From Salinicola endophyticus (lineage in GTDB: Bacteria > Pseudomonadota > Gammaproteobacteria > Pseudomonadales > Halomonadaceae), in NCBI RefSeq assembly GCF_003206575.1, contig NZ_PZJO01000004.1, positions 616,298 through 652,810 on the forward strand: a stretch of 36,513 nt of DNA. The letters run 5' to 3'. The stretch's first letter is position 1, and the number at the start of each line of letters is the position of its first letter. The notes under the pieces were generated by a model. That model was given only the letters and a program-made list of their open reading frames with translations, did no database searches and was not told the origin of the DNA. The position numbers and the translations under genes are program-made. Positions 25,771 to 34,509 of the stretch are shown here, piece by piece.

Positions 25771-25925
25771 CTGGTCCTCGCGGTCGTAGCTCCCTTCGGC
25801 CTGTGGCAGCGGTACCCGAGGTCGTTCTCGAGGTCGGGCCCGAGAGTTGACCTGAGTCAGCGAACGCCACGACGGTTCGTGGTAGTGTCTGGCGACACAG
25901 GACGTGCCACAAGGATGGGCTGACC

Positions 25926-27035
25926 ATGTCGCCAGGGCAGGAACCGGCGTTTCGCAACATACCCTTTCATCTGATGCTGACACTGGCATCACTGACGATC
26001 ATCGTGTCGGGCCTGCGCGCGGCCGAGGCGCTGATCATTCCCATATTGCTGTCGATCTTCATAGCCGTGATCTGCGCTTCGCCGGTGCACTGGCTCTATC
26101 GCCGCGGCATGAATTCCTACGCCGCGGTGCTGATCACGCTGCTGATCCTGGGCGGATTGCTGGCACTGTTCGGCACGCTGCTGGGCAACAGTGTCGCCAT
26201 GTTCATGGAGCGCTGGCCCGAGATGCAGCAGGAGCTGCAGGGGCACTATCTGAATCTGCTTGAGTGGCTGGCGCACCAGGGGATGTCGGTCTCGCCGCGG
26301 GAGCTCTCCAGTATGATCGACGACTCCCAGGATCAGGGCTGGATCTCGGCCTTTCTGAGCGGGCTGGGGGTGGTGCTGTCGCAGAGCCTGGTGATTCTGC
26401 TGATGGTCAACTTCATGCTGTTCGAGACGCTCGACTTCCGCCAGAAGGTGGCGCGTGCGCTGGCCAATCCGGGGCCCAGTCTGGAGCGCTTCACCGAGTT
26501 CAGCTACAACCTCAAGCGCTACATGGCGGTCAAGACGGTGGTCAGCCTGATCACCGGGGCACTGGTGACACTGGCGTCCTGGCTGGTGGGGGTCGAGTTC
26601 GCACTGTTGTGGGGCTCGCTGGCCTTCATTCTCAACTACATCCCCAACATCGGCTCGGTGATCGCTGCAGTGCCGCCGGTGCTGCTGACCCTGGCGACGC
26701 CCGGCGGTGGCATGGTCGAGGCGCTCACGCTCTCGGGCGCCTATCTGGCGATCAACTTCGTTCTCGGCAACCTGGTCGAGCCGCGGGTCATGGGGCGCAC
26801 CATGGGGCTGTCGACGCTGGTCGCCTTCCTTTCGCTAGTGGTATGGGGCTGGATTCTGGGGCCAGTGGGGATGCTGCTCTCGGTGCCGCTGACGATGACG
26901 CTGAAGATCGCGCTGGACAGCCATCCCGAGACGCGCTGGATCGCCAAGATGCTGGGGCCTTCCGAGCGCCGCCGGCGGCGGCTGCGCAAGACCCAGCAGG
27001 CGCTGGATGAGCTAGAGGAGGAGCTCGATCCCTAG
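25926..27035 (+). CDS. AI-2E transporter/PerM family permease
   Basis: A polytopic inner-membrane protein (369 aa) of the AI-2E exporter/PerM/UPF0118 family; real substrates vary and are mostly unknown. It has two hydrophobic segments at the start (about 13-50), a pair near 65-92, and a soluble amphipathic stretch (95-140). A C-terminal set of helices carries the family motifs NYIPNIGSVIAAVPP and EPRVMGRTMGLS. The tail is strongly charged (RRRRRLRKTQQALDELEEELDP), perhaps a short coiled coil. AAGGAT (25911-25916) precedes the start. The 210-base gap before it holds the pst terminator and a TTGACC at 25847, but no convincing -10. It is transcribed alone, ending at a strong bidirectional terminator shared with trxA. 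Confidence 0.88.
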   Translation: MSPGQEPAFRNIPFHLMLTLASLTIIVSGLRAAEALIIPILLSIFIAVICASPVHWLYRRGMNSYAAVLITLLILGGLLALFGTLLGNSVAMFMERWPEMQQELQGHYLNLLEWLAHQGMSVSPRELSSMIDDSQDQGWISAFLSGLGVVLSQSLVILLMVNFMLFETLDFRQKVARALANPGPSLERFTEFSYNLKRYMAVKTVVSLITGALVTLASWLVGVEFALLWGSLAFILNYIPNIGSVIAAVPPVLLTLATPGGGMVEALTLSGAYLAINFVLGNLVEPRVMGRTMGLSTLVAFLSLVVWGWILGPVGMLLSVPLTMTLKIALDSHPETRWIAKMLGPSERRRRRLRKTQQALDELEEELDP

Positions 27036-27060
27036 TCTTTGACGAGACGTACGGACAACC

Positions 27061-27090
27061 AAAAAGCCGCCCCGGGGAGGGCGGCTTTTT
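27061..27090. terminator. Bidirectional terminator between perM-type gene and trxA
   Basis: A seven-base-pair GC stem (27066-27072 with 27079-27085) is flanked by five A before and five T after, with a six-base loop. The symmetrical A/T flanks give a U-tract on either strand, fitting two convergent genes. Confidence 0.9.
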
Positions 27091-27094
27091 GTCG

Positions 27095-27134
27095 AGCGCT
27101 GCTGATTTTCATCCAGCGCTGCTGCTTTCTATCC
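27095..27134. repeat. 20-bp tandem duplication downstream of trxA
   Basis: Two adjacent 20-base units, 27095-27114 and 27115-27134, both begin AGCGCTGCTG and end ATCC, differing at three positions between. A degraded third copy may follow at 27135. It lies in the trxA 3' region after the terminator stem and has no evident function. Confidence 0.6.
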
Positions 27135-27158
27135 AGCACGGCTGGTGCTGGCTGGGGA

Positions 27159-27482
27159 TCAGCCGTTCTGCTCGATGAACTGGGTCAGCTGCGACTTGGA
27201 CTGTGCGCCGACCAGCGAAGCGACCTTGGCGCCGGACTTGAACAGCATCACCGTGGGCACGCCGCGCACACCATGTTCGGAGGCGATCTCCGGGGCATCG
27301 TCGACGTTGACGCTGACCACCTTGATGTCGTCGGCCTTCTCATCGGCCACCTCATCGACCACCGGGGCCATCATCTTGCACGGGCCGCACCACGGGGCCC
27401 AGAACTTCAGCAGTACCGGCTTGTCGGACTGGAGCACTTCCTGTTCGAAATTCGCGGTGGTGACATCGACGTTGTTGGACAT
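27159..27482 (-). CDS. trxA: Thioredoxin
   Basis: A 107 aa thioredoxin with the active site WCGPC (31-35) and the cis-proline Pro76 in GVPTVM. Two positions stand out: the residue equivalent to buried Asp26 of E. coli thioredoxin is Lys26 (LLKFWAPWC), and the one equivalent to Lys57 is Ser57 (VVSVNVDD). In E. coli this pair tunes the reactivity of the buried cysteine, so the redox behaviour may differ. AGGAGT lies about seven bases before the ATG on the minus strand. It diverges from cysB and lies close to cysH, whose product type uses thioredoxin as electron donor. Rho termination factor, a common trxA neighbour, is not downstream. Confidence 0.95.
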   Translation of the reverse strand: MSNNVDVTTANFEQEVLQSDKPVLLKFWAPWCGPCKMMAPVVDEVADEKADDIKVVSVNVDDAPEIASEHGVRGVPTVMLFKSGAKVASLVGAQSKSQLTQFIEQNG

Positions 27483-27603
27483 GCGGTAACTCCTGTAGAC
27501 ATTGCGCTCGCGAGAGAGCGTATGGGTGCGATGTTAGCCCTTGGCCAGGGTGCTGGCAAATCGCCGTGGTTATGGCATCGATAGCGTCAGGTTATTAAAG
27601 CTT

Positions 27604-27625
27604 CGTTTTTCATGCCCGAAAAACG
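27604..27625. promoter_or_regulatory. Palindrome in the trxA-cysB divergent region
   Basis: CGTTTTTC (27604-27611) and GAAAAACG (27618-27625) form a perfect 8+8 inverted repeat around ATGCCC. It sits between the two divergent starts in an AT-rich patch, so an operator is possible. No regulator can be named from the sequence. Confidence 0.45.
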
Positions 27626-27670
27626 TGTGCGATCGCCGCTTCACCCCTCGTCACTTATAGCGTAAAGTAA

Positions 27671-28693
<1,023 letters not shown>

Positions 28694-28720
28694 GCACCAA
28701 GACCCACAGCACGCATAGCA

Positions 28721-28751
28721 GGAGCCCGCCATTCGGCGGGCTCCGTCGTTT
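28721..28751. terminator. Terminator between convergent cysB and cysH
   Basis: A perfect ten-base-pair stem (28721-28730 with 28735-28744) with an ATTC tetraloop is followed by GTCGTTT. It can end cysB, and probably also limits read-through from cysH. Confidence 0.75.
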
Positions 28752-28782
28752 GGGGCAGGGGTGCCGTGGGTGGCACCGACAC

Positions 28783-29403
28783 TCAATGCTGCAGGTGCAG
28801 CCCGCACTCACGCTTGTCTTCCACCTTGGTCGGGTCGAAGTAGTCGAAGTTGTTGGGCAGGTCGTGCGCCTGCAGGTATTGATACATCTGCTTGGCGTTC
28901 CAGTGCAGCACCGGGGCTACCTTGAGCAGGCCATCGGCGTTACGCGAGAGCGGCTGCATGCGCGAACGCTCCGGGGTGTCTTCGGCGCGCAGGGCGGTGA
29001 ACCAGACGTCGGGCGCGGCTTCCGCGAGCGCGCGGCGGAAGGGTTCGAGCTTGACCTCCTCGGTGAAGGCGGCATGGCCAGGATCGTCGATGGTCGGCAT
29101 CGGCCCTTCGAGCGACTCGCGGTGGGCGCGCGAGCGACGCGGGTGATAGATGCTCAGATTGAGGTCGAGCAGACGGGTCAGCTCGTCGGCGAAGCGATAG
29201 GTCGCCGGGGTGTTATAGCCGCTGTCCATCCACACGACCGGGATGTCGGGTCGCACCCGGGTGACCAGATGCAGGATGACCGCCTCGAAGGGGCGGAAAT
29301 TGGTGGTGCAGATCGCAGTCTGATCCAGACCCAGTGCGAATTCGGTGATCGCCAGCGGGTCGTGGCCGATATCGCGGTTGAGGGCGTCGAGGTCCAATGC
29401 CAT
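28783..29403 (-). CDS. cysH: Phosphoadenylylsulfate reductase-type protein, short form
   Basis: CysH reduces activated sulfate (PAPS or APS) to sulfite using thioredoxin or glutathione. The 206 aa protein has the adenine-nucleotide hydrolase fold (IPVVWMDSGYNTPATYRFADEL) and ends with the catalytic KRECGLH motif (Cys200). Only two cysteines are obvious, and the CC...CxxC set that binds an iron-sulfur cluster in APS reductases is absent, pointing to the PAPS class. It is about 38 residues shorter than E. coli CysH; much of the loss is between YQYLQ and KREC, where E. coli carries a substrate-contacting loop. The start MALDLDALNRDIG is supported by AGGAG; an in-frame start at 29484 adds unconserved residues. 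A partial or altered activity is possible. Confidence 0.85.
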   Translation of the reverse strand: MALDLDALNRDIGHDPLAITEFALGLDQTAICTTNFRPFEAVILHLVTRVRPDIPVVWMDSGYNTPATYRFADELTRLLDLNLSIYHPRRSRAHRESLEGPMPTIDDPGHAAFTEEVKLEPFRRALAEAAPDVWFTALRAEDTPERSRMQPLSRNADGLLKVAPVLHWNAKQMYQYLQAHDLPNNFDYFDPTKVEDKRECGLHLQH

Positions 29404-29439
29404 GGCAAGCTCCTGGGCCGGCGGGCCGGTCGCTCGAGC

Positions 29440-29578
29440 GGCGCCGCACGGGGTATATAAAAGAGGTAAAACGAATGCTGGCACTCTAGCAACGCGGGTT
29501 TTGCATTGACCAATACCGTTTGGTTAGAACGATATATAACGCTTTTGCCATATGTGCGTGCACATCTAGATGTTTTGG
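29440..29578 (-). promoter_or_regulatory. AT-rich cysH promoter region
   Basis: This stretch is far richer in A and T than its surroundings. On the minus strand TATATA (29454-29459) is a good -10 with no proper -35, as expected where CysB activates transcription. A second TATATAA-like block lies near 29531-29538. Binding by CysB is inferred from gene context; its sites are too loose to prove by eye. Confidence 0.5.
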
Positions 29579-31027
29579 TTATTGAGCTGCGGGCCCTCGG
29601 CTACCCCCGGTCGGGGGGGCTGTGCAGTCGTCGCACGCGGGCCCCAGGGCGGCCATCAGGCGCCCGATCTTGGCCAGTGTCTCGCGGTACTCCTCCTCCT
29701 CGTCGGAGTCCGCCACCACACCGCCGCCGCCCCATAAGTGCAGCGTGTCGCCATCCGCCACCAGGGTGCGGATGGCGATCGAGGTGTCCAGATGTCCGCG
29801 GCGGTCGACATAGCCGAGGCTGCCGCAGTAGACGCTGCGCTGGCTGGGTTCGAGCTCGTCGATGATCTGCATCGCCCGCCGCTTGGGGGCGCCGGTGATC
29901 GAGCCGCCGGGGAAGGCGGCCGCCAGGAGATCCAGCGCGCTGGCTTCTGGTCTCAGCTCGCCGCGTACCACGCTGACCAGATGGTGGACGTTGGCGTAGC
30001 TCTCCAGGGCGCACAGGTGCGGCACATGTACGCTGCCGAAGCGGCACACTCGTCCCAGATCGTTGCGCAGCAGATCGACGATCATCACATTCTCGGCGCG
30101 ATCCTTGGGGCTCTCTTGCAGCGCCTGTGCCAGTGCCGCATCGGCTTGCGGCGTCTCGCCGCGTGCCCGCGTGCCCTTGATCGGGCGTGTTTCCACCTGC
30201 CCGCCGGTGACCCTGACGAAACGCTCCGGGGAGAGCGAGGCGATCGCCTTGTCGTCCCAGCGCAGGTAGCCGCCGTAGGGCGTGGGCGTTGCCTGGCGCA
30301 GGCGGCGGTAGGCGTGCCAGGTGTCACCGCGAAAGCGCGCGGTGAAGCGCTGGGCAAGATTGACCTGGTAGCAGTCGCCGGCGTGGAGATAGTCGATCAC
30401 ACGACGGAAGCGCTCGCCGTAGCCTGCGCGGTCGATATCGCCGGTGAATGGCTGCGTCAGTGCGATGTCTTCTCCCTGTGGTGGGGGCGTTGCGAGCCAG
30501 CGTTCGACCTGGCGGCGACGTTCGAGGCTGGCCACCAGCCAGCTCCGCTGGGCCTGATGGTCCTGGATCAGGGCCCAGTCGTAGAGTCCCAGGCGGGCGT
30601 GCGGCAGATCGGGGCCGGGGCGTGGCTCGGGCGGGTTGCTCTGGGGCTGATGGGCGCGCGCCAGGGTGTAGCTCCAGTAGCCCAGCAGCCCGCCGATGAA
30701 CGGCAGCTCGTCGAGGGTGCTGGCGAGGGCGTCCGGGATCTGGGGCAGGTCATGCCTCAGGGCATGGGCGAGCAGCTCGCGCTGCGCTGCGAATGGCTCC
30801 GAGGAGAGGGGCGGCATGCTGTCATCGCCATGCACGCCGGCGTCGTCCACGCTCAGGGTGTAGAGCGGATCGCTGGTCAGAATGTCGAAACGTCCACCCG
30901 GTGCGGCTGGGCGGCCGCTGTCGAGCAGCACGGCGCCCGGCCGCTGGCGCAGCGCGGCGAAGTGGTGGGCAGGGTCGCTGGCGTAGGGGAGCTCGGTGAT
31001 ATCGAGTCGGGGTCGCGCCTCTGGCAT
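29579..31027 (-). CDS. pabB: Aminodeoxychorismate synthase component I
   Basis: PabB turns chorismate and ammonia into 4-amino-4-deoxychorismate, the first step to the folate precursor p-aminobenzoate. The 482 aa protein has an N-terminal anthranilate synthase-type domain (LLDSG, 34-38) and the chorismate-binding domain. RPIKGTRARG places the PabB-specific lysine at Lys284, the residue that separates PabB from TrpE and isochorismate synthases. Blocks ENVMIVDLLRNDLGRV, FPGGSITGAPK, YCGSLGYV and AIRTL follow. The last 20 residues are a Gly/Pro tail. Its glutaminase partner pabA is not nearby. The gene diverges from the gntR-prp operon, with about 410 bases between. Confidence 0.93.
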   Translation of the reverse strand: MPEARPRLDITELPYASDPAHHFAALRQRPGAVLLDSGRPAAPGGRFDILTSDPLYTLSVDDAGVHGDDSMPPLSSEPFAAQRELLAHALRHDLPQIPDALASTLDELPFIGGLLGYWSYTLARAHQPQSNPPEPRPGPDLPHARLGLYDWALIQDHQAQRSWLVASLERRRQVERWLATPPPQGEDIALTQPFTGDIDRAGYGERFRRVIDYLHAGDCYQVNLAQRFTARFRGDTWHAYRRLRQATPTPYGGYLRWDDKAIASLSPERFVRVTGGQVETRPIKGTRARGETPQADAALAQALQESPKDRAENVMIVDLLRNDLGRVCRFGSVHVPHLCALESYANVHHLVSVVRGELRPEASALDLLAAAFPGGSITGAPKRRAMQIIDELEPSQRSVYCGSLGYVDRRGHLDTSIAIRTLVADGDTLHLWGGGGVVADSDEEEEYRETLAKIGRLMAALGPACDDCTAPPTGGSRGPAAQ

Positions 31028-31318
31028 GCCTGGGATACTCGGTGCTCTGGGGCTTGCGTGCTTCGCGGGGGCGACGCTAGCCCGGGTAAAAGAAGGGTTA
31101 GGCGCGAGTGTATCGGGCGCGGCACGGATGAGCGAGACCCGGCGCGCCCGGTGTGCTCGCCGCCGCCGTATTACCCGCGTGTCGCCATAGGCACTCTCAA
31201 CCGGCGGCAGTGAGAGTGTGGTAGAGGAGCCGATGGGGCGCTGTGGTGGGGGGCATCATGGCGAGGCGTTAGGGTAGTGCTGTGTTGGATACAGTGAGGA
31301 CATAGCATTTTCTGCTTG
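31028..31318. other. Gap between pabB and the prp control region
   Basis: No gene is supported here. The region shifts from GC-rich to AT-richer toward the right. It contains one clear inverted repeat, CACTCTCA (31192-31199) with TGAGAGTG (31211-31218) around an 11-base loop, of unknown purpose. The pabB promoter must lie in the left part but no good match stands out. Confidence 0.5.
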
Positions 31319-31330
31319 ATTGTAGACAAT
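31319..31330. promoter_or_regulatory. Upstream GntR-type operator
   Basis: ATTGTAGACAAT is a perfect 5-2-5 palindrome with the same arms as the site at 31436-31447, 117 bases downstream. Such ATTGT-N2-ACAAT sites fit the operator size of FCD-type GntR regulators; the regulator encoded next is the natural candidate. Confidence 0.6.
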
Positions 31331-31389
31331 GGTTGTTGGGCGCTTTCTTGTCCTGCGACTAAAGTGGTGTTTCTATGGGCTGTTTCTGA

Positions 31390-31418
31390 TTGCCCTTGCC
31401 AGAAATTCTCCCTACCAT
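31390..31418 (+). promoter_or_regulatory. Candidate promoter of gntR-prpBCD
   Basis: TTGCCC (31390-31395) and TACCAT (31413-31418) are separated by 17 bases, the ideal sigma-70 spacing. Transcription would start near 31425, just before the second operator. Confidence 0.45.
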
Positions 31419-31435
31419 GATCCTTATTCCAGGTA

Positions 31436-31447
31436 ATTGTTAACAAT
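31436..31447. promoter_or_regulatory. GntR-type operator at the regulator start
   Basis: ATTGTTAACAAT is a perfect palindrome sharing both arms with the site at 31319. It lies between the candidate transcription start and the gntR ATG (31452), where a bound repressor would block its own gene and the prp operon. Confidence 0.65.
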
Positions 31448-31451
31448 CAAC

Positions 31452-32213
31452 ATGGCTGAAGATATTTCACCAACACCCCAGGGCGATACCGACCTGCCTG
31501 AAGTCAGGACGCTGGCCGAGCGGGTGTTTCATCAACTGCAGCGGGCGATCGTGCGCGGGGAGCTACCCCCGGGGACACGCATCACCGAGCCCGAGCTCTC
31601 GTCGCGCTATGGCATTTCACGCGGCCCTCTGCGTGAAGCGATGCGCCGCCTCGAGACCTATCGCCTGATCGAGCGCGTGCCGCATGTCGGGGCGCGGGTG
31701 GTCAAGCTGTCGATGGACGAGCTGCTGGAGCTGTTCGACGTGCGCGAGGCGCTCGAGAGTATGGCGGCGAGACTTGCTGCCCAGCATATGACAGCGGAAG
31801 AGATCGCGGGGTTGCGCGAGGTGCTGGCGGTCCACGAGCGGCAGGGCGACCTGGCCAGCGGTGAGGCCTACTACCAGCGCGAAGGCGACCTCGATTTCCA
31901 CTACCGGATCGTACAGGGCAGCCACAACCGCATGCTGATGACGATCCTGTGTGACGACCTCTACTACCTGGTGCGCCTCTATCGCACCCAGTTCAGCGCC
32001 AGCGGCAAGCGCCCGCAGCGCGCCTTCGTCGAGCACCACCGCATCGTCGATGCGATCGAAGCGGGGGATGCCGAACTCTCCGAGCTGCTGATGCGGCGCC
32101 ATGTCAGCGCCTCCCGCGAGAACGTGGCGGCGAGCTATGCGCTGACGCTGGACCAGGAAAAGACGGCGCCCGCTGATGCCACGGCGACGTCGGCTCTCCG
32201 GCCCGGTCGTTGA
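31452..32213 (+). CDS. GntR family regulator (FCD domain), probable prp operon repressor
   Basis: A 253 aa transcription factor with an N-terminal winged helix-turn-helix (about 18-85; core TEPELSSRYGISRGPLREAMRRLE). Its all-helical FCD effector domain (about 90-225) carries likely metal-binding residues Asp146 and His150 (DLDFH), His195 or His196 (EHHRI) and His217 (RRHV). As first gene of a prpBCD cluster it probably senses a methylcitrate-cycle intermediate and represses the operon, as in Pseudomonas-type prp clusters; E. coli instead uses a sigma-54 activator. ATG 31452 lacks a good ribosome site. An in-frame TTG at 31437 lies inside the operator and is less likely. Confidence 0.88.
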   Translation: MAEDISPTPQGDTDLPEVRTLAERVFHQLQRAIVRGELPPGTRITEPELSSRYGISRGPLREAMRRLETYRLIERVPHVGARVVKLSMDELLELFDVREALESMAARLAAQHMTAEEIAGLREVLAVHERQGDLASGEAYYQREGDLDFHYRIVQGSHNRMLMTILCDDLYYLVRLYRTQFSASGKRPQRAFVEHHRIVDAIEAGDAELSELLMRRHVSASRENVAASYALTLDQEKTAPADATATSALRPGR

Positions 32214-32321
32214 CGTGGACGTCGGATAGCCTGCGGTGAGCGGTGGAATATGGCGGGTCGCGGATAACGGGCAGCGAGTAGCCGGATCGATATAGAGATG
32301 CCAATGACGAAGGAGAGCGAG

Positions 32322-33209
32322 ATGTCGCAATTGACGCCGGGTGCACGTTTCCGTGCCGCCCTCGACGCCCACCGCCCGCTGGCGGTAGTGGGGACGATCA
32401 ACGCGTATAGCGCCATGATGGCCCAGGCCGTGGGGCATCAGGCGATCTACCTGTCCGGCGGCGGCGTCGCCAATGCTTCGTTCGGGTTGCCCGACCTGGG
32501 CATGACGACGCTCAACGACGTCGTCGAGGACGCCCGGCGAATCACCGGCGCCAGCGATCTCCCGCTGCTGGTGGATATCGACACCGGCTGGGGCGGCGCT
32601 TTCAATATCGCCCGGACCGTCAAAGAGATGGAGCGGGCCGGCGTTGCCGCGGTGCATCTCGAGGACCAGGTGGCGCAGAAGCGCTGTGGGCATCGTCCCA
32701 ACAAGGAGATCGTCTCCCAGGGCGAAATGGTCGACCGCATCAAGTCGGCGGTGGATGCGCGTCAGGACGCCGCGTTCTATCTCATCGCGCGCACCGACGC
32801 CTTCCAGAAGGAGGGGCTGGCGGCAGCGGTCGAGCGTGCCAACGCCTGCGTCGAGGCGGGGGCAGATGCGATCTTCGCCGAGGCGGTGCACACGCTGGAT
32901 GACTATCGCGCTTTCTGTGAGGGCGTCGATGCGCCGATTCTGGCCAATATCACCGAATTCGGCGCCACGCCGCTGTTCACCCAGCAGGAGCTGGGGGAGG
33001 TGGGGTGTCGTCTGGTGCTCTATCCGCTGTCGGCGTTCCGCGCCATGAACGCTGCGGCGCTCAAGGTCTATCAGGACATTCATGCCAAGGGGCATCAGCG
33101 CGACGTGGTCGACATGATGCAGACCCGCGAGGAACTTTACGACTTTCTCGACTACCACACCTATGAGCGCAAGCTCGATGCCCTGTTCGACAAAGGGAAT
33201 ACCGAATAG
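32322..33209 (+). CDS. prpB: 2-methylisocitrate lyase
   Basis: PrpB cleaves 2-methylisocitrate into pyruvate and succinate, the last step of the methylcitrate cycle for propionate. The 295 aa protein (E. coli 296) keeps the KRCGH signature (120-124; catalytic Cys122), metal-site DIDTGWG (85-91), [15 protein letters not shown] and the ARTDAF block. AAGGAGAG (32310-32317) supports ATG 32322 over an in-frame ATG eight codons upstream. It follows gntR after 108 bases and leads the enzyme genes of the operon. Confidence 0.96.
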   Translation: MSQLTPGARFRAALDAHRPLAVVGTINAYSAMMAQAVGHQAIYLSGGGVANASFGLPDLGMTTLNDVVEDARRITGASDLPLLVDIDTGWGGAFNIARTVKEMERAGVAAVHLEDQVAQKRCGHRPNKEIVSQGEMVDRIKSAVDARQDAAFYLIARTDAFQKEGLAAAVERANACVEAGADAIFAEAVHTLDDYRAFCEGVDAPILANITEFGATPLFTQQELGEVGCRLVLYPLSAFRAMNAAALKVYQDIHAKGHQRDVVDMMQTREELYDFLDYHTYERKLDALFDKGNTE

Positions 33210-33302
33210 CTCGATGAGCGCGCCGCGTCCGCACGGGTATGGATGCAGCGTTCCCCACACGCACGCAAGACGAGGGCCGCGGCCGAGCGGCGGGAGAGTG
33301 TC

Positions 33303-34424
33303 ATGGCGGAAACGATCAAGAGTACTGGGCTGCGCGGGCAGAGCGCCGGCAACACCGAAATCTGCACGGTGGGCAAGAGTGGCTCGGGGCTGACCTATCG
33401 CGGCTACGACATCCAGGAGCTGGCGGAGAAGGCGCGCTTCGAAGAGGTCGCCTATTTGCTGCTCAAGGGTGAACTGCCGACACGCCAGGAACTGGACGGC
33501 TACATCTCGCAGCTGCAACGTTCGCGTGGGCTGCCCGAGGCGCTGAAGAAAGTGCTGGAGCAGATTCCTTCCGATGCCCACCCGATGGACGTGCTGCGCA
33601 CCGGCACCTCGATGCTGGGCAACCTCGAGACCGAGCAGCGGCTCGAAGAGCAGCAAGCGCACGCCGACCGTCTGTTGGCGGTAATGCCCTCGGTGCTCAA
33701 CTACTGGTATCGCTATTCGCATTTCGGCGAGCGGATCGAGACCGAGACCGACGATACCTCGGTGGGCGGACACTTCTTGCACCTGCTGCACGGCAAGCCT
33801 GCCTCCGACCTGCATGCGCGGGTGATGAACGTCTCGCTGATTCTCTATGCCGAGCACGAGTTCAATGCCTCGACCTTCACCGCGCGGGTGTGCGCTTCCA
33901 CGCTCTCCGATCTGCACAGCTGCGTCACCGGCGCGATCGGTTCGCTGCGCGGGCCGCTCCACGGCGGCGCCAACGAGGCCGCGATGGAGATGATCAGCCG
34001 CTGGTCATCGCCCGACGAGGCCGAGCGTCAGATCCTCGGTATGCTCGAGCGCAAGGACAAGATCATGGGTTTCGGCCATGCCATCTACCGTGAATTCGAT
34101 CCGCGCAGCGCGATCATCCAGGCATGGGCGCGTCAGCTCGCCGAAGACGTCGGCGATACCCATCTCTACGCGGTCTCCGAGCGGGTCGACGAAGTGATGT
34201 GGCGGGAGAAGAAGCTCTTCCCCAATGCCGACTTCTACCACGCCAGCGCTTACCACTTCATGGGCATCCCGACCAAGCTGTTCACGCCCATCTTCGTCTG
34301 CTCGCGGCTGACCGGGTGGTGTGCACATATCTTCGAGCAGCGCGCCAACAACCGCATCATCCGCCCGAGTGCCGACTATGTCGGTCCCGAGAAGCGCGCC
34401 TGGGTACCCATCGAGCAGCGCTGA
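33303..34424 (+). CDS. prpC: 2-methylcitrate synthase
   Basis: PrpC condenses propionyl-CoA with oxaloacetate to form 2-methylcitrate. The 373 aa length fits the short, PrpC-like citrate synthases rather than GltA (about 427). The catalytic residues are His220 (GPLHGGANE), His259 (GFGHAIY) and Asp310 (PNADFYHAS). The opening KSTGLRGQSAGNTEICTVG is typical of PrpC. GGGAGA lies just before the ATG; an upstream in-frame start at 33243 adds a basic unconserved segment. It is 93 bases after prpB and 85 before prpD. Confidence 0.95.
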   Translation: MAETIKSTGLRGQSAGNTEICTVGKSGSGLTYRGYDIQELAEKARFEEVAYLLLKGELPTRQELDGYISQLQRSRGLPEALKKVLEQIPSDAHPMDVLRTGTSMLGNLETEQRLEEQQAHADRLLAVMPSVLNYWYRYSHFGERIETETDDTSVGGHFLHLLHGKPASDLHARVMNVSLILYAEHEFNASTFTARVCASTLSDLHSCVTGAIGSLRGPLHGGANEAAMEMISRWSSPDEAERQILGMLERKDKIMGFGHAIYREFDPRSAIIQAWARQLAEDVGDTHLYAVSERVDEVMWREKKLFPNADFYHASAYHFMGIPTKLFTPIFVCSRLTGWCAHIFEQRANNRIIRPSADYVGPEKRAWVPIEQR

Positions 34425-34509
34425 GACGCTGCCTGCCACGGATCTTCGAGGCGGCGTGTCGGCGTCGCCCTCTTTCCCTTTCCCCCTCTTCTGACGAGGA
34501 CGCCACTGC

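Noticed and set aside
25847-25888. A promoter for the PerM-type gene built on TTGACC
   Set aside because: No -10-like hexamer lies at 16-18 bases; the nearest TAGTGT is about 30 bases away.
31617-33962. A 781-codon minus-strand frame across gntR, prpB and prpC
   Set aside because: It spans three well-supported genes and their gaps antisense, with low-complexity composition. It is a coding shadow.
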